Shown here piece after piece: positions 1 to 12,495 of a stretch of 64,000 nt of DNA (the first letter of the stretch is position 1; every line of letters starts with the position of its first letter). Made by a program: the position numbers and the translations under genes. The notes below the pieces were generated by a model, which was not told the origin of the DNA, made no database searches, and worked only from the letters and a program-made list of their open reading frames with translations. Source of the DNA: Anaerolineae bacterium (GTDB taxonomy: Bacteria > Chloroflexota > Anaerolineae > JAADDB01); the NCBI GenBank assembly GCA_015490995.1, contig WFWT01000069.1, positions 1 to 64,000 on the forward strand. Reading direction: 5' to 3'.

Positions 1-1262
1 CGCAGGGCCTGTTCCAGGGCGCGCACCAGGGCCGGGACGCGATCCCAGGTGCCCGCGGTTTCCACCGTGTCCACGCCGTATCCCATTTCCCAGAGGGTGT
101 TGCGCAAGTAGGGGGACCGGAAGCGGGAGCGAGCCCACTCCTGGGCGACCCGGTGCGGCCCCACGATGCCCCGGTACGTCCGGACAATGTCGGCCACCCG
201 GCGGAGGGTGCGACGCACGTCCTTCTCGTTGCCGGAGGCCGCCGCGATGAGCAAGCACCGCTCCGGACCGGCCCCGCGCCAGGTCAGCCACCGTTCCAGC
301 CAGCGGGTGATCCGCGGGTGCCCGCTCAAGGCCAGCAGCACGCGCGTTTCCGCCGGCGTGCTCAAGCGAAGGAGATCAGCCGGCACCTCTTCCTGGGCCA
401 GGGTGCGGAGCGCGGCCAGGCCGTGGCTCAGGTCGGGGAAGAAGTAGGCGTGGAAGCGCTGCACCGGCGGCAGGGGCGAAATTCGCACGGTGGCTTCGGT
501 GATAACGCCCAGCCGGCCCTCCGACCCCAGCACCACCTGGCGCAAGTCCGGCCCGGCGGCCGAGGCCGGGTGCGGGGGCAAGATCCAGGGCCCCAGGGGC
601 GTTTCCACCCGGCCGCCGACAAACCGCTGGTCAATCCGGCCGTACCGGTGGGATTCCTGGCCCACGGAACGGGTGGCGATCCAGCCGCCCAGCGTGGAGT
701 ATTCGAAGGACTGGGGGAAATGGCCCAGGGTGAACCCCTGCGCCCGCAGCGCGGCTTCCAGGTCCGGACCCCGCACCCCTGCCTGGAAGGTCGCCAGGTG
801 CGTTTCCGCGTCCAACCGCAGCAGGCGGCTCATGCGGTTCATGGCCACGACCACGACCGGCCGGCGCTCGGGCGCAATGCGCAAGTGGCCGACCACGCTG
901 GTGCCTCCGCCGTAGGGCAGGAGCCGGGCCCCAACCTCACGGGCGTACGCGATAAGCGCCTGCACGTCCTCGTTCGAGGTGGGAAAAGCCACCGCATCGG
1001 GAAATGTGGTGAGCGTCCCGAACCGCGCGGCCACCCAATCGGGGAACCCCTGGCCCAGCGCGTGGCGCAGGCGTTGTTCTGGGTCGGTGGTCAGCAGGGG
1101 GTGCGAGGGCAGCGGGCTTGGCGGCACGCGCTGGACCATCTCGGCCAGGGAGACATCGCGCGGGGGCGTTCCCGGCCCCAGATACGCCTTGAGAAACGCG
1201 TGGGCCACCGGGTGCAGGGGATAAGTGACGGACGTCTCCCCCCATCCGTTCCAGCGGCGCAT
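1..1262 (-). CDS. FAD-binding oxidase (GlcD / alkyldihydroxyacetonephosphate synthase-like), 3' part runs off window
   Basis: Minus-strand translation MRRWNGWGETSVTYPLHPVAHAFLKAYLG...FPTSNEDVQALIAYAREVGARLLPYGGGTSVVGHL...GGWIATRSVGQESHRYGRIDQRFVG; FAD-PCMH type motifs; open to window edge. Confidence 0.85.
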   Translation of the reverse strand, partial: MRRWNGWGETSVTYPLHPVAHAFLKAYLGPGTPPRDVSLAEMVQRVPPSPLPSHPLLTTDPEQRLRHALGQGFPDWVAARFGTLTTFPDAVAFPTSNEDVQALIAYAREVGARLLPYGGGTSVVGHLRIAPERRPVVVVAMNRMSRLLRLDAETHLATFQAGVRGPDLEAALRAQGFTLGHFPQSFEYSTLGGWIATRSVGQESHRYGRIDQRFVGGRVETPLGPWILPPHPASAAGPDLRQVVLGSEGRLGVITEATVRISPLPPVQRFHAYFFPDLSHGLAALRTLAQEEVPADLLRLSTPAETRVLLALSGHPRITRWLERWLTWRGAGPERCLLIAAASGNEKDVRRTLRRVADIVRTYRGIVGPHRVAQEWARSRFRSPYLRNTLWEMGYGVDTVETAGTWDRVPALVRALEQAL

Positions 1263-1325
1263 CGCCTTTCCCCTTTTCTTAGGGCAATAGTGTGGCCCGG
1301 CGAAGCCGAGCCACAACACTGTCAA

Positions 1326-2639
1326 TTACTTCCGCACCTGGGCAATGAACCGTTCAACGGCCTCGCGCAGCAGGGCTTCGGCGTCCCAATCGCGGTGGCG
1401 GGCCCAGGCCGCCAGCCAGAAGAGCGCTTCTCCCAGGGCTTCCGGCGTGGTGGCCTCCAGGCGGTCGCTGCAGATCAGGTCGGGCGGTGTCTCGGGCGAC
1501 CAGCCGGCCCGCCGCGCGACCGCGGCGGCCCGCATGAGCGCGGGCAACGCGCGGGGGATGCCTGCGAAGGGGTCGGCTTCACCGTTCTCGCGACGTTCGG
1601 CCTGCTTGATGGCCTCCCAATTGCGGACGACCTCCTCCGCGTCGCGCACCTGGACGTCCCCGAAGACGTGCGGATGCCGGCGGATCATCTTGGCCACAAT
1701 GTGGCCGATCACGTCGCCCAGGAGGAACTCGTTTCCCTCCCCCGCGATGGCCACGTGCAGGCCGATCTGGAGCAGCAGGTCGCCCAGTTCCTCCTTGAGC
1801 GCCTGGGGGTCGTCCCGGTCCAGGGCTTCCAGGACCTCGTAGGTTTCTTCCAGGAGGTAGCGTCGCAGGGTCTGGTGGGTTTGTTTGCGGTCCCAGGGAC
1901 ACCCTTCCGGGGAACGCAGGTGGTGGACCACCTCCTGAAAGGATTCGTAGGAGGAGGGGTGGGGCCAGGGAGGAACCACCAGCGTCGTCATGTGGTCAAA
2001 GTGAGCGTGACGGTCCAGGGTGTAAAGCGGCATCCGGCGGACCTCAACGTCCGGCAGGCCGGCCCGACGGACCAGGATGACCTCGTGATCGGGGGGGTAG
2101 GCGGCCATCAGGGTCAGTTTCACGTCCGAGGCCAGGTCGCGGCTGTAGAGTTGGCCCAGGATCAGGGGTTGGTCGGTGTTGACTTTGGGGAAGTGCTGGG
2201 AGGCCACCAGCATCGCGTCGTACACCGTCAGGCCGTCCAGGGGGTCCAGGTGAACGGCGTTGCAGACCGCGTCCACGAAACTGATGCCCTCCACCACGCG
2301 CACGGGCAGGCCGGCCTCGCGGGCCAGCGCCTCGATGCGGGGGGTGGTGGCTTCGCCCACGCGGGGATGGCCGGGCACCGCGTACACGACGCCTTCCGGT
2401 CGTTCGCCTAACGTGAGCACCCGGCGGGCAATGGTCTCGTACACCTCCGCGAACGTTTCCGCCTGGGTGTACACGTCGTCAAACGTGTATACTTGGACGT
2501 CCGCGGGCAGCGCGGCCAGGGCGGGGTGTTCCCGCGTGCGGGCGTACACCTCTGGTGTGGTGGTGAGCGCTTCCCAGGCGGCCCGCGTCACGTCGGCCGG
2601 ATCGCCCGGCCCGAGCCCCACGATGGTGATGGTACCCAT
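1326..2639 (-). CDS. mazG: Tetrapyrrole methylase domain fused to MazG nucleotide pyrophosphohydrolase (YabN-like)
   Basis: N-term ITIVGLGPGDPADVTRAAWEAL (TP methylase); C-term LRSPEGCPWDRKQTHQTLRRYLLEETYEVLEAL...EELGDLLLQIGLHVAIA (MazG). Confidence 0.9.
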   Translation of the reverse strand: MGTITIVGLGPGDPADVTRAAWEALTTTPEVYARTREHPALAALPADVQVYTFDDVYTQAETFAEVYETIARRVLTLGERPEGVVYAVPGHPRVGEATTPRIEALAREAGLPVRVVEGISFVDAVCNAVHLDPLDGLTVYDAMLVASQHFPKVNTDQPLILGQLYSRDLASDVKLTLMAAYPPDHEVILVRRAGLPDVEVRRMPLYTLDRHAHFDHMTTLVVPPWPHPSSYESFQEVVHHLRSPEGCPWDRKQTHQTLRRYLLEETYEVLEALDRDDPQALKEELGDLLLQIGLHVAIAGEGNEFLLGDVIGHIVAKMIRRHPHVFGDVQVRDAEEVVRNWEAIKQAERRENGEADPFAGIPRALPALMRAAAVARRAGWSPETPPDLICSDRLEATTPEALGEALFWLAAWARHRDWDAEALLREAVERFIAQVRK

Positions 2640-2711
2640 CGTGCCGTTCCTCCTGCGTGAGGCAGCCTAAAAGCAAACGGGCGGGCTCGCGGCCCGCCCG
2701 CATCCACCAGG

Positions 2712-2783
2712 CTGGGGGACAGGGATTCGAACCCCGACTAGCGGATCCAGAGTCCGCTGTCCTGCCCGTTAGACGATCCCCCA
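2712..2783 (-). tRNA. tRNA-Gln (anticodon CTG)
   Basis: TGGGGGATCGTCTAACGGGCAGGACAGCGGACTCTGGATCCGCTAGTCGGGGTTCGAATCCCTGTCCCCCAG; acceptor TGGGGGA/TCCCCCA, loop CTCTGGA, T-loop GTTCGAATC. Confidence 0.95.
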
Positions 2784-3006
2784 TCACCAAGAGCATTTAC
2801 ATTCTATTCCGTCCTTCACACGCCGTCAAATCGGCCAAGAAAGTTCGCCGCACGCCCCCCCATCGCCATCACCGTATCTCACCGTCCGCTCGTCCTCCCG
2901 GGGGCCAACGCGGGCATGTCACTCCGACACGGTTCCAGGTAGCCGAAATAACACATTTGGGGTAGAATATTCCGCCGAACAACCGAATAACATCCTGAAA
3001 AGCGGC

Positions 3007-3214
3007 GGCCTTCGGGGCAGGGTGAGCCCTGTCCATGCGGTTGTAGGACAGGGCAATTCCCGACCGGCGGTGATGGGGGCACGTGCCCCCTCAGCCCGCG
3101 AGCGGCCCCGGGAACTCGTCTCTCCCAAGACGAGTTCAACAGAGGCACATCCGGGGTGTCAGCAGATCCGGTGCAATTCCGGAGCCGACGGTATAGTCCG
3201 GATGGGAGAAGGCC
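3007..3214 (+). promoter_or_regulatory. FMN riboswitch (RFN element) with extra hairpin in L2
   Basis: CTTCGGGGCAGGGTGA...AATTCCCGACCGGCGGT...AGCCCGCGAGCG...CAGATCCGGTGCAATTCCGGAGCCGACGGTATAGTCCGGATGGGAGAAGG; P1 GGCCTTC/GAAGGCC. Confidence 0.95.
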
Positions 3215-3336
3215 CGCGCGCGGTGGTGGTGTGCGCCCACCTGCTCCTGTGGGACTCAGGTGGGTATGCACGTGCGACCGGGTGACGAACGTGGACGTTC
3301 CCCGGCGTTATAAGCGCGTGACAGGTTTGAATGCAG

Positions 3337-3371
3337 CCCCGAAGGCGATCCCCTTCGGGGTTTTCTTTTTG
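3337..3371 (+). terminator. Rho-independent terminator of the FMN riboswitch expression platform
   Basis: CCCCGAAGG cgatcc CCTTCGGGG followed by TTTTCTTTTT. Confidence 0.9.
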
Positions 3372-3415
3372 GAAACATCAGCACACCGGTTGTAATTGGA
3401 AGTGAGGGGACGGAT

Positions 3416-4249
3416 GTGAGGATGCGCTGGCTTCTTAACCCATTGAGCGAATGGCATATACCGTGGACGGTACCCGGCGTCCGCCAACCGGCCCGCTTGT
3501 TGGTCCGTTTAACCACCACGCTTGGTGGGGGAATAGTGCTTCTCCTCCTGTGGGAAGGGTTGGTCCGATGGCAGAACTACCCGCCTTACATTCTTCCCAG
3601 CCCAGGGCTGGTGTGGCACAAATTCCTCGCCGTCGCAGCCGACGGTACCCTGTGGCGTCACACCCGAATTACCCTGCTGGAAGTGGTGGCAGGTCTTGCC
3701 CTGGGGACCCTGACGGCTACGGCCTTAGGGTACATTCTGGCCAAATGCCCTTCCCTGGAATCCCTGATCGGTCCTTATCTCGTTGCTGCACAGGCCATAC
3801 CGGTAGTCGCCATCGCCCCCCTAATTATCATCTGGGCCGGCACCGGGCTCACGGCCAAGATCTTGGTTACCGCGCTCACGCTCTTCTTTCCCGTGCTGGT
3901 GAACACCATGGTTGGCATCCGTTCGGTCGAACAGGACTTGATCGACCTCATGCGTTCGCTGAACGCCTCCCGCTGGCAAACGTTTCGCCTGCTAGAGGTC
4001 CCTGCGGCTCTCCCCATCTTGCTGGGCGGGCTAAAGATCGGGACCGTGCTGGCCGTCATCGGCGCGGTGGTGGGCGAGTTTGTAGCGGCCGACCAGGGGC
4101 TGGGCTTCCTCATTAACCTGACGTCTCGCGGCACCCTGGACACCGCCTTGCTCTTCGTGACCCTCACAACGCTCATGGGCGTTGCCATCACGTTGTACCT
4201 GGCCGTGGTAGCCCTGGAACGACGGGTCCTGCGATGGCGCGACGGGTAG
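3416..4249 (+). CDS. ribX: ABC transporter permease (ThiX/SsuC-like; predicted riboflavin transporter RibX)
   Basis: Polytopic permease with EAA-type loop (LMRSLNASRWQTFRLLEVPAALPILLGGLKIG); first gene after the FMN riboswitch. Start may be ATG 3422. Confidence 0.8.
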   Translation: MRMRWLLNPLSEWHIPWTVPGVRQPARLLVRLTTTLGGGIVLLLLWEGLVRWQNYPPYILPSPGLVWHKFLAVAADGTLWRHTRITLLEVVAGLALGTLTATALGYILAKCPSLESLIGPYLVAAQAIPVVAIAPLIIIWAGTGLTAKILVTALTLFFPVLVNTMVGIRSVEQDLIDLMRSLNASRWQTFRLLEVPAALPILLGGLKIGTVLAVIGAVVGEFVAADQGLGFLINLTSRGTLDTALLFVTLTTLMGVAITLYLAVVALERRVLRWRDG

Positions 4250-4376
4250 GACGGCTAGAAGAGCGTTCGGCAATCCGGGGGGCTTACGCCCGCCCCCTCT
4301 CCCGAATTCGAGGGGAGGGGCAACGGCTCAATATTTCTGTGGGGCAGGCTCCCGGGAACAACCACGAGGAGGGCTT

Positions 4377-5390
4377 ATGGGCACAAAACGCGTGATGTAC
4401 TACGTAGTGTTACTCATCGTCGGTATTGCTCTTGTCGGCTGTGCGCTTCGTCCCCCCACAGCGGCCACACCCTCCGCTCCCCAGGACGTTGTTCTGGCAT
4501 TGGGTTACATCCCAAGTGTCCAGTTTGCCCCTTTCTATGTAGCCCAGGAAAAGGGCTTCTTCACCGACGAAGGGCTCCGGGTGGAGTTCCGGCATGGCTT
4601 TGAGACCGATTTCCTGAAGCTCGTTGCTGCGGGGGAAATTCCCTTCGTTATTGCTTCGGGTGAGGAAGTCATCCTGGCCCGGTCACAGGGCTTGCCGGTC
4701 ACGTATGTGGCCGAGTGGTATACCCGCTTTCCGGTCGCCATGTTTGCCCTGGAAACCTCCGGCATCCGCACGCCCAAGGACGTTGAGGGCCGCACCCTGG
4801 GTGTGCCTGGCCCCTTTGGAGCAACCTATATCGGTTGGAAAGCGCTGGTGTACGCGGCAAAGATCGACGAGGCCCGCGTGAAGGTGGAAAGTATCGGCTT
4901 TACCCAGGCAGCGGCCGTGAGCGAGGGTAAAGTGGACGCGGCGATGGATTACTTGGTCAACGGTCCGGTACGCTTGCGGCTGGCAGGCCAGCCGGTGGTG
5001 GTTTTTCCCGTATCCGATTACATTAACCTCCCCTCCAACGGCCTGGTCACCAACGACCGGTTGCTGCGAGATGACCCACAGCTGGTGGTCCGCATGACCC
5101 GGGCGATGTTGCGAGGCATTCAGTACACCTTGGAAAACCCTGACGAAGCCTTTAACATCGCCCTTCAATACGTCCCGGAGGCGGGTGGGGAACAGACACC
5201 TGTCAGTCGCGCCATTTTCGACGCCTCCCTCCCGCTGTGGACACCTCCCCCAGGTGACGCGTTAGGGCACAGCGATCCTACCCAGTGGGAGGCGGCCGAG
5301 GCCTTCATGCGGGCCATGAGCTTACTGGACCGAGCCGTCAACGTGACCCAAATCATGACCAACGACTTCGTCAAACGAGCAGGGTTTTAA
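4377..5390 (+). CDS. ribY: ABC transporter substrate-binding lipoprotein, NMT1/ThiY-like (predicted RibY)
   Basis: Lipobox ...ALVGCALRPP; LGYIPSVQFAPFYVAQEKGFFTDEGLRVEFRHGFETDF (NMT1 family); FMN riboswitch operon. Confidence 0.85.
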   Translation: MGTKRVMYYVVLLIVGIALVGCALRPPTAATPSAPQDVVLALGYIPSVQFAPFYVAQEKGFFTDEGLRVEFRHGFETDFLKLVAAGEIPFVIASGEEVILARSQGLPVTYVAEWYTRFPVAMFALETSGIRTPKDVEGRTLGVPGPFGATYIGWKALVYAAKIDEARVKVESIGFTQAAAVSEGKVDAAMDYLVNGPVRLRLAGQPVVVFPVSDYINLPSNGLVTNDRLLRDDPQLVVRMTRAMLRGIQYTLENPDEAFNIALQYVPEAGGEQTPVSRAIFDASLPLWTPPPGDALGHSDPTQWEAAEAFMRAMSLLDRAVNVTQIMTNDFVKRAGF

Positions 5391-6167
5391 ATGTCCCGTG
5401 CACGAAGCACCCCCCTCCTGAGCGTGGAGGGGGTCAGCCATTATTACCGGGACGCGCATCCTGTTCACGCCCTGGAGGCGGTCACCCTGCAGGCCTGGCC
5501 GGGGGAATTCGTCACCCTGGTCGGTCCGTCCGGATGTGGCAAGTCCACCCTGCTCCGCATTCTGGGGGGATTGATCCACCCCACCCGAGGCGAGGTACGG
5601 TTTGCCGGTGAACGCCTACAAGGTCCCCGGCCCGACATCGGTATGGTGTTTCAACACGCCAACCTGATGCCCTGGCGAACGGTATTGGCCAACATCCTGT
5701 TGCCCCTGGAAATCGCCGGCGTGCCCCGCAAGGAAGCGGAAGCCCGAGCCCGGGATATGCTTCGGCTGGTAGGTCTAGAAGGGTTTGAGAACGCCTATCC
5801 CCGACAGCTCTCCGGCGGCATGCAGCAGCGCGTCGCCCTGGCCCGTGCCCTGGTGCGCTCCCCACGGTTGCTCCTCCTGGACGAGCCTTTCGGCGCGCTG
5901 GACGCCCTCACCCGAGAACGCATGAACCTGGAACTCCTTCGCATCTGGGCACACCACCGGCAAACGGCCGTCATGGTCACCCACAGCATCCCGGAAGCGG
6001 TCTTCGTTTCGGACCGTGTTCTGGTTATGACCCCCCGACCGGGTCGCATTGCCGGCGAGGTGGTCGTGGACTTGCCCCGTCCTCGTCGCCTGGATATGAT
6101 GGCTACTGCCGCCTTCGGTCGTTTGACACAAGCCGTGCGCGCGCTGATCGACCCGGACACTCAATAA
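5391..6167 (+). CDS. ABC transporter ATP-binding protein (SsuB/TauB/ThiZ family)
   Basis: Walker A GPSGCGKST, signature LSGGMQQRVALARAL, Walker B LLLLDEPFGALD. Confidence 0.9.
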   Translation: MSRARSTPLLSVEGVSHYYRDAHPVHALEAVTLQAWPGEFVTLVGPSGCGKSTLLRILGGLIHPTRGEVRFAGERLQGPRPDIGMVFQHANLMPWRTVLANILLPLEIAGVPRKEAEARARDMLRLVGLEGFENAYPRQLSGGMQQRVALARALVRSPRLLLLDEPFGALDALTRERMNLELLRIWAHHRQTAVMVTHSIPEAVFVSDRVLVMTPRPGRIAGEVVVDLPRPRRLDMMATAAFGRLTQAVRALIDPDTQ

Positions 6168-6257
6168 CACCCAGCCGCACACACCACATACCATCGACGG
6201 CCGTTAGCCGACCCATGCGCAACACAACCTCATAACCCGGTCCTAAGGGAGGAAGCC

Positions 6258-7271
6258 ATGGCCCTGTACGTCTTGATCACCGGTAACTTCACCGACGCGC
6301 ATTTAAACCGCCTGCACAACGCGGTGCCCACCGTGAAGGTGCTCCAGGTGCGCACCCGCACGCTGGATGACGTTCCTGCCGAGTGGAAGGCACAGGCTGA
6401 GGTCCTGTACACTTTCTCTGCCCTACCCCAGACGCCAGAAGAAATGCCTGCCCTACGGTGGATTCAACTCCACAGCGCAGGGGCGGATCACCTTCCCGAT
6501 TGGCTTCGCCACCGGCAGGACATCCGCATTACAACCGCCAGCGGCATCCACGCGGTGCCCATGGCGGAGTACACGTTCATGGTGATGCTGGCGCTCATTC
6601 GGCGTCTGCCACGGATGTTAGCCTACCAGCAGCGCCACGAATGGCCCTCGAACCGGTGGGACCTCTTTGCCGACGGCGAGTTGCGAGGAAGCACGCTAGG
6701 CGTGGTCGGCTATGGAAGCATCGGTCGAGAAATAGGACGGCTGGCCAAGGCCTTTGGCATGCGCCTGCTCGCTATGCGCCGCCACGGCAGCCGTCGCGAG
6801 GACACCGGATACGTCGTCCCCGGCACTGGCGACCCCGAGGGCACCCTGCCCGACGGTTGGTACACGCCGGACCAAAAGCTGGACATGCTGGCCGCATGCG
6901 ACATCGTGGTCAATGTCCTGCCCTTAACGCCGGACACGCGGCACTTTTTCGACGCCCAGGCGTTCGCGGCCATGAAGCCATCCGCCTACTTCATTAACAT
7001 CGGACGCGGGGCTACGGTGGATGAACACGCCTTGATCAGCGCCCTGCAACAGGGTCACCTTGCAGGGGCCGCGCTGGATGTGTTCGCGGAGGAACCCCTG
7101 CCCCCCGATTCCCCGCTGTGGGACATGGAAAACGTCATCATCTCACCTCACATCTCCGCCTTCAGCACCCGCTACGACGATCGGGCGATAGAACTGTTCA
7201 TCGCGAACCTTCAGCGCTACCTGAAGGGAGCTCCCCTGTTCAACGTGTACAACCCACAGCTCCAGTACTAA
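6258..7271 (+). CDS. D-2-hydroxyacid dehydrogenase family protein
   Basis: Rossmann GVVGYGSIGREIGRLAKAFGM; NIGRGATVDEHALISALQQGHLAGAALDVFAEEPLP. Confidence 0.9.
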   Translation: MALYVLITGNFTDAHLNRLHNAVPTVKVLQVRTRTLDDVPAEWKAQAEVLYTFSALPQTPEEMPALRWIQLHSAGADHLPDWLRHRQDIRITTASGIHAVPMAEYTFMVMLALIRRLPRMLAYQQRHEWPSNRWDLFADGELRGSTLGVVGYGSIGREIGRLAKAFGMRLLAMRRHGSRREDTGYVVPGTGDPEGTLPDGWYTPDQKLDMLAACDIVVNVLPLTPDTRHFFDAQAFAAMKPSAYFINIGRGATVDEHALISALQQGHLAGAALDVFAEEPLPPDSPLWDMENVIISPHISAFSTRYDDRAIELFIANLQRYLKGAPLFNVYNPQLQY

Positions 7272-7348
7272 ACGATCGCCCCTCGCTTTTTACCCTGCCG
7301 GACTCTAGATAAGCGGCCGCAGGCCGCATTCAAAGGGAGGAGTGAACC

Positions 7349-10550
<3,202 letters not shown>

Positions 10551-10643
10551 TGTCTTCCTCGCTTTCCCGTTGCAATGCTCCACACCGCGATGATGGGCAA
10601 TCGACCACAGCACAGGGACGGGAAAAGAGGGCCATATCCCCAC

Positions 10644-11636
10644 TTAGGAGGGTACAGGCACCGGGACCTGCCCCGTTTGCTGCATGTGACGGGCCACCCG
10701 ATGAATGGTTTCCTCCAGCGAAATCTCCGGCTTCCAGCCTAACAATTGGTGAATCTTCGAGATGTCCGGCACACGCCGTTGCATGTCCTCAAATCCTGGC
10801 CCGTACGCCTTATCGTAAGGGACGAACACAATCTCGGAAGGGCTCTGCAACTCATCCTTGACCAACTGGGCCAAATCGCGAATGGCGATCTCCCGGGTGC
10901 TGCCGATGTTGAACACCTGCCCCACGGCATCGGGGTGTTCTGCTAGACCGATAATGGCCCGCACCACGTCGGCCACATCACAAAAGGTGCGCGTTTGCGT
11001 GCCGTCACCGTATACCGTGATGGGCTCGCCACACAAAGCCTGCCCCACAAAGCGGGGAATGACCATGCCGTACCGACCGCTTTGGCGGGGCCCTACCGTG
11101 TTGAACAACCGAAAGATCACGGTCGGCAATTGCTGTTCACGCCAATAGGCCAGCGCCAGGAATTCATCCAACATCTTGGAACAAGCGTACGCCCAGCGGG
11201 CTTTCACCGTCGGCCCCAGAACCACGTCATCCTCTTCCCGGAAGGGAAAACGCCCCCCCTTACCGTACACCTCAGAGGTAGACGCGATCAGCGTGCGCTT
11301 TCGATATCGGTTGGCCATGCGGAGCACCGCGTGCGTGCCCAGGACGTTCGTCTCAATGGTGTGCGTAGGGTTGTTCACGATTAACTGGACGCCCACAGCT
11401 GCAGCCAAGTGCACCACCACATCACACTCCGACACCAGGCGGTCCATCACGGTCTCGTTCATGATGTCCTCGATGGCGAACCGAAAGAGGGGGTGTGATG
11501 TCAAGTGGGCAATGTTTTCGAAGCGACCGGTAGAGAGGTCATCCACAACCGTCACATAGTGCCCGCGCGTCAACAATGCTTCTGCCAAATGACTGCCCAC
11601 AAATCCCATGCCGCCGGTGATCAGATAATGCGCCAT
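10644..11636 (-). CDS. NAD-dependent epimerase/dehydratase (SDR, nucleotide-sugar type)
   Basis: MAHYLITGGMGFVGSHLAEALLTRGHYVTVVDDLSTG; YACSKMLDEFLAL (YxxxK). Confidence 0.9.
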   Translation of the reverse strand: MAHYLITGGMGFVGSHLAEALLTRGHYVTVVDDLSTGRFENIAHLTSHPLFRFAIEDIMNETVMDRLVSECDVVVHLAAAVGVQLIVNNPTHTIETNVLGTHAVLRMANRYRKRTLIASTSEVYGKGGRFPFREEDDVVLGPTVKARWAYACSKMLDEFLALAYWREQQLPTVIFRLFNTVGPRQSGRYGMVIPRFVGQALCGEPITVYGDGTQTRTFCDVADVVRAIIGLAEHPDAVGQVFNIGSTREIAIRDLAQLVKDELQSPSEIVFVPYDKAYGPGFEDMQRRVPDISKIHQLLGWKPEISLEETIHRVARHMQQTGQVPVPVPS

Positions 11637-11861
11637 GATGCCCTCCGCCTGGCGTCAAGGGATGCCAACACCTCGGCGACCGCGCGACGGACTCCCATTG
11701 GTCCGAAAAAGCCCCCGAGGGAGAACAACATGGCCGGCCACACCCCAACACCCGCTCCGACCTCTCGTGGACAGGCCGGTCCCAAAGACCGCACCGAGGG
11801 GATGTCAAAAGCCCGGCCACACAGATAAAAACAACATTAAACCTCCTTAGGTATAAAAAGG

Positions 11862-11944
11862 TGCCCCCGGCCCGATTCGAACGGGCACGCCCTTACGGGC
11901 ACGGGCCCTCAACCCGCTGCGTATACCAATTCCGCCACGGGGGC
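11862..11944 (-). tRNA. tRNA-Leu (anticodon GAG)
   Basis: GCCCCCGTGGCGGAATTGGTATACGCAGCGGGTTGAGGGCCCGTGCCCGTAAGGGCGTGCCCGTTCGAATCGGGCCGGGGGCA; class II variable arm. Confidence 0.93.
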
Positions 11945-12057
11945 ACACACCATCAGCCACTTCCCTTGTTCCATCTCCACATTATACCCGACCGAGCAGA
12001 TATGTCAAAAACGACGCCCTTCCGGATGAATACAGTCACCTTCATGCCGAAGCAGAT

Positions 12058-12086
12058 TTGACAACCCGGTGTGATGCAGTTAGGAT
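12058..12086 (+). promoter_or_regulatory. Candidate sigma70-type promoter (TTGACA-17-TAGGAT)
   Basis: TTGACA 12058-12063, 17-bp spacer, TAGGAT 12081-12086. Confidence 0.5.
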
Positions 12087-12092
12087 ATACCA

Positions 12093-12379
12093 TGAGCGTG
12101 ATGGAAAGTGCATTGAGCGGAGTCACACATGTTCACGTTGACACGACGGTGGCATCAAAAGCGGCGGTGCGTGTGTACCGGGCGGGGGGTGTCTGAGCCC
12201 GCCCGGGGTGGCAGGGATTAAACGCGCCGACCACGTGGCGGGCTTCGACGCTCCCCGCGAGTCTGACCGTCCTGTGATGGTTTTGACTCGAGTGGGGAGG
12301 AACCGCCACGATGAGCTGAATGTAAGGCAGCATAACTATTACGTGACTCTTCACCCCCCTCACTCGAGGGGGTTTTTTG
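12093..12379 (+). ncRNA. Unclassified structured leader/ncRNA ending in an intrinsic terminator
   Basis: Hairpin CCGGGCGGG/CCCGCCCGG (12178-12206), rod GTGGCGG...CTCCCC.CGAGTC.CCGTC/GATGG.GACTCG.GGGGAG...CCGCCAC (12235-12309), terminator CCCCCTC/GAGGGGG + TTTTTT. Confidence 0.5.
12353..12379 (+). terminator. Rho-independent terminator upstream of tRNA-Cys
   Basis: CCCCCTC ACTC GAGGGGG TTTTTTGTTT. Confidence 0.8.
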
Positions 12380-12415
12380 TTTATCCGGCCTAACCGGTTC
12401 TTTGGTGTAACGTGT

Positions 12416-12486
12416 GGCGCCGTAGCCAAGGGGTAAGGCAGGGGACTGCAAATCCCCGATCCCCGGTTCGAGTCCGGGCGGCGCCT
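12416..12486 (+). tRNA. tRNA-Cys (anticodon GCA)
   Basis: GGCGCCGTAGCCAAGGGGTAAGGCAGGGGACTGCAAATCCCCGATCCCCGGTTCGAGTCCGGGCGGCGCCT; loop CTGCAAA. Confidence 0.95.
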
Positions 12487-12495
12487 CCTAATAGT

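Noticed and set aside
153-2411. 752-aa plus-strand ORF
   Set aside because: Antisense to the FAD oxidase and MazG genes; composition rich in G/R/Q/H with no domain-like pattern, typical of shadow ORFs in high-GC coding DNA.
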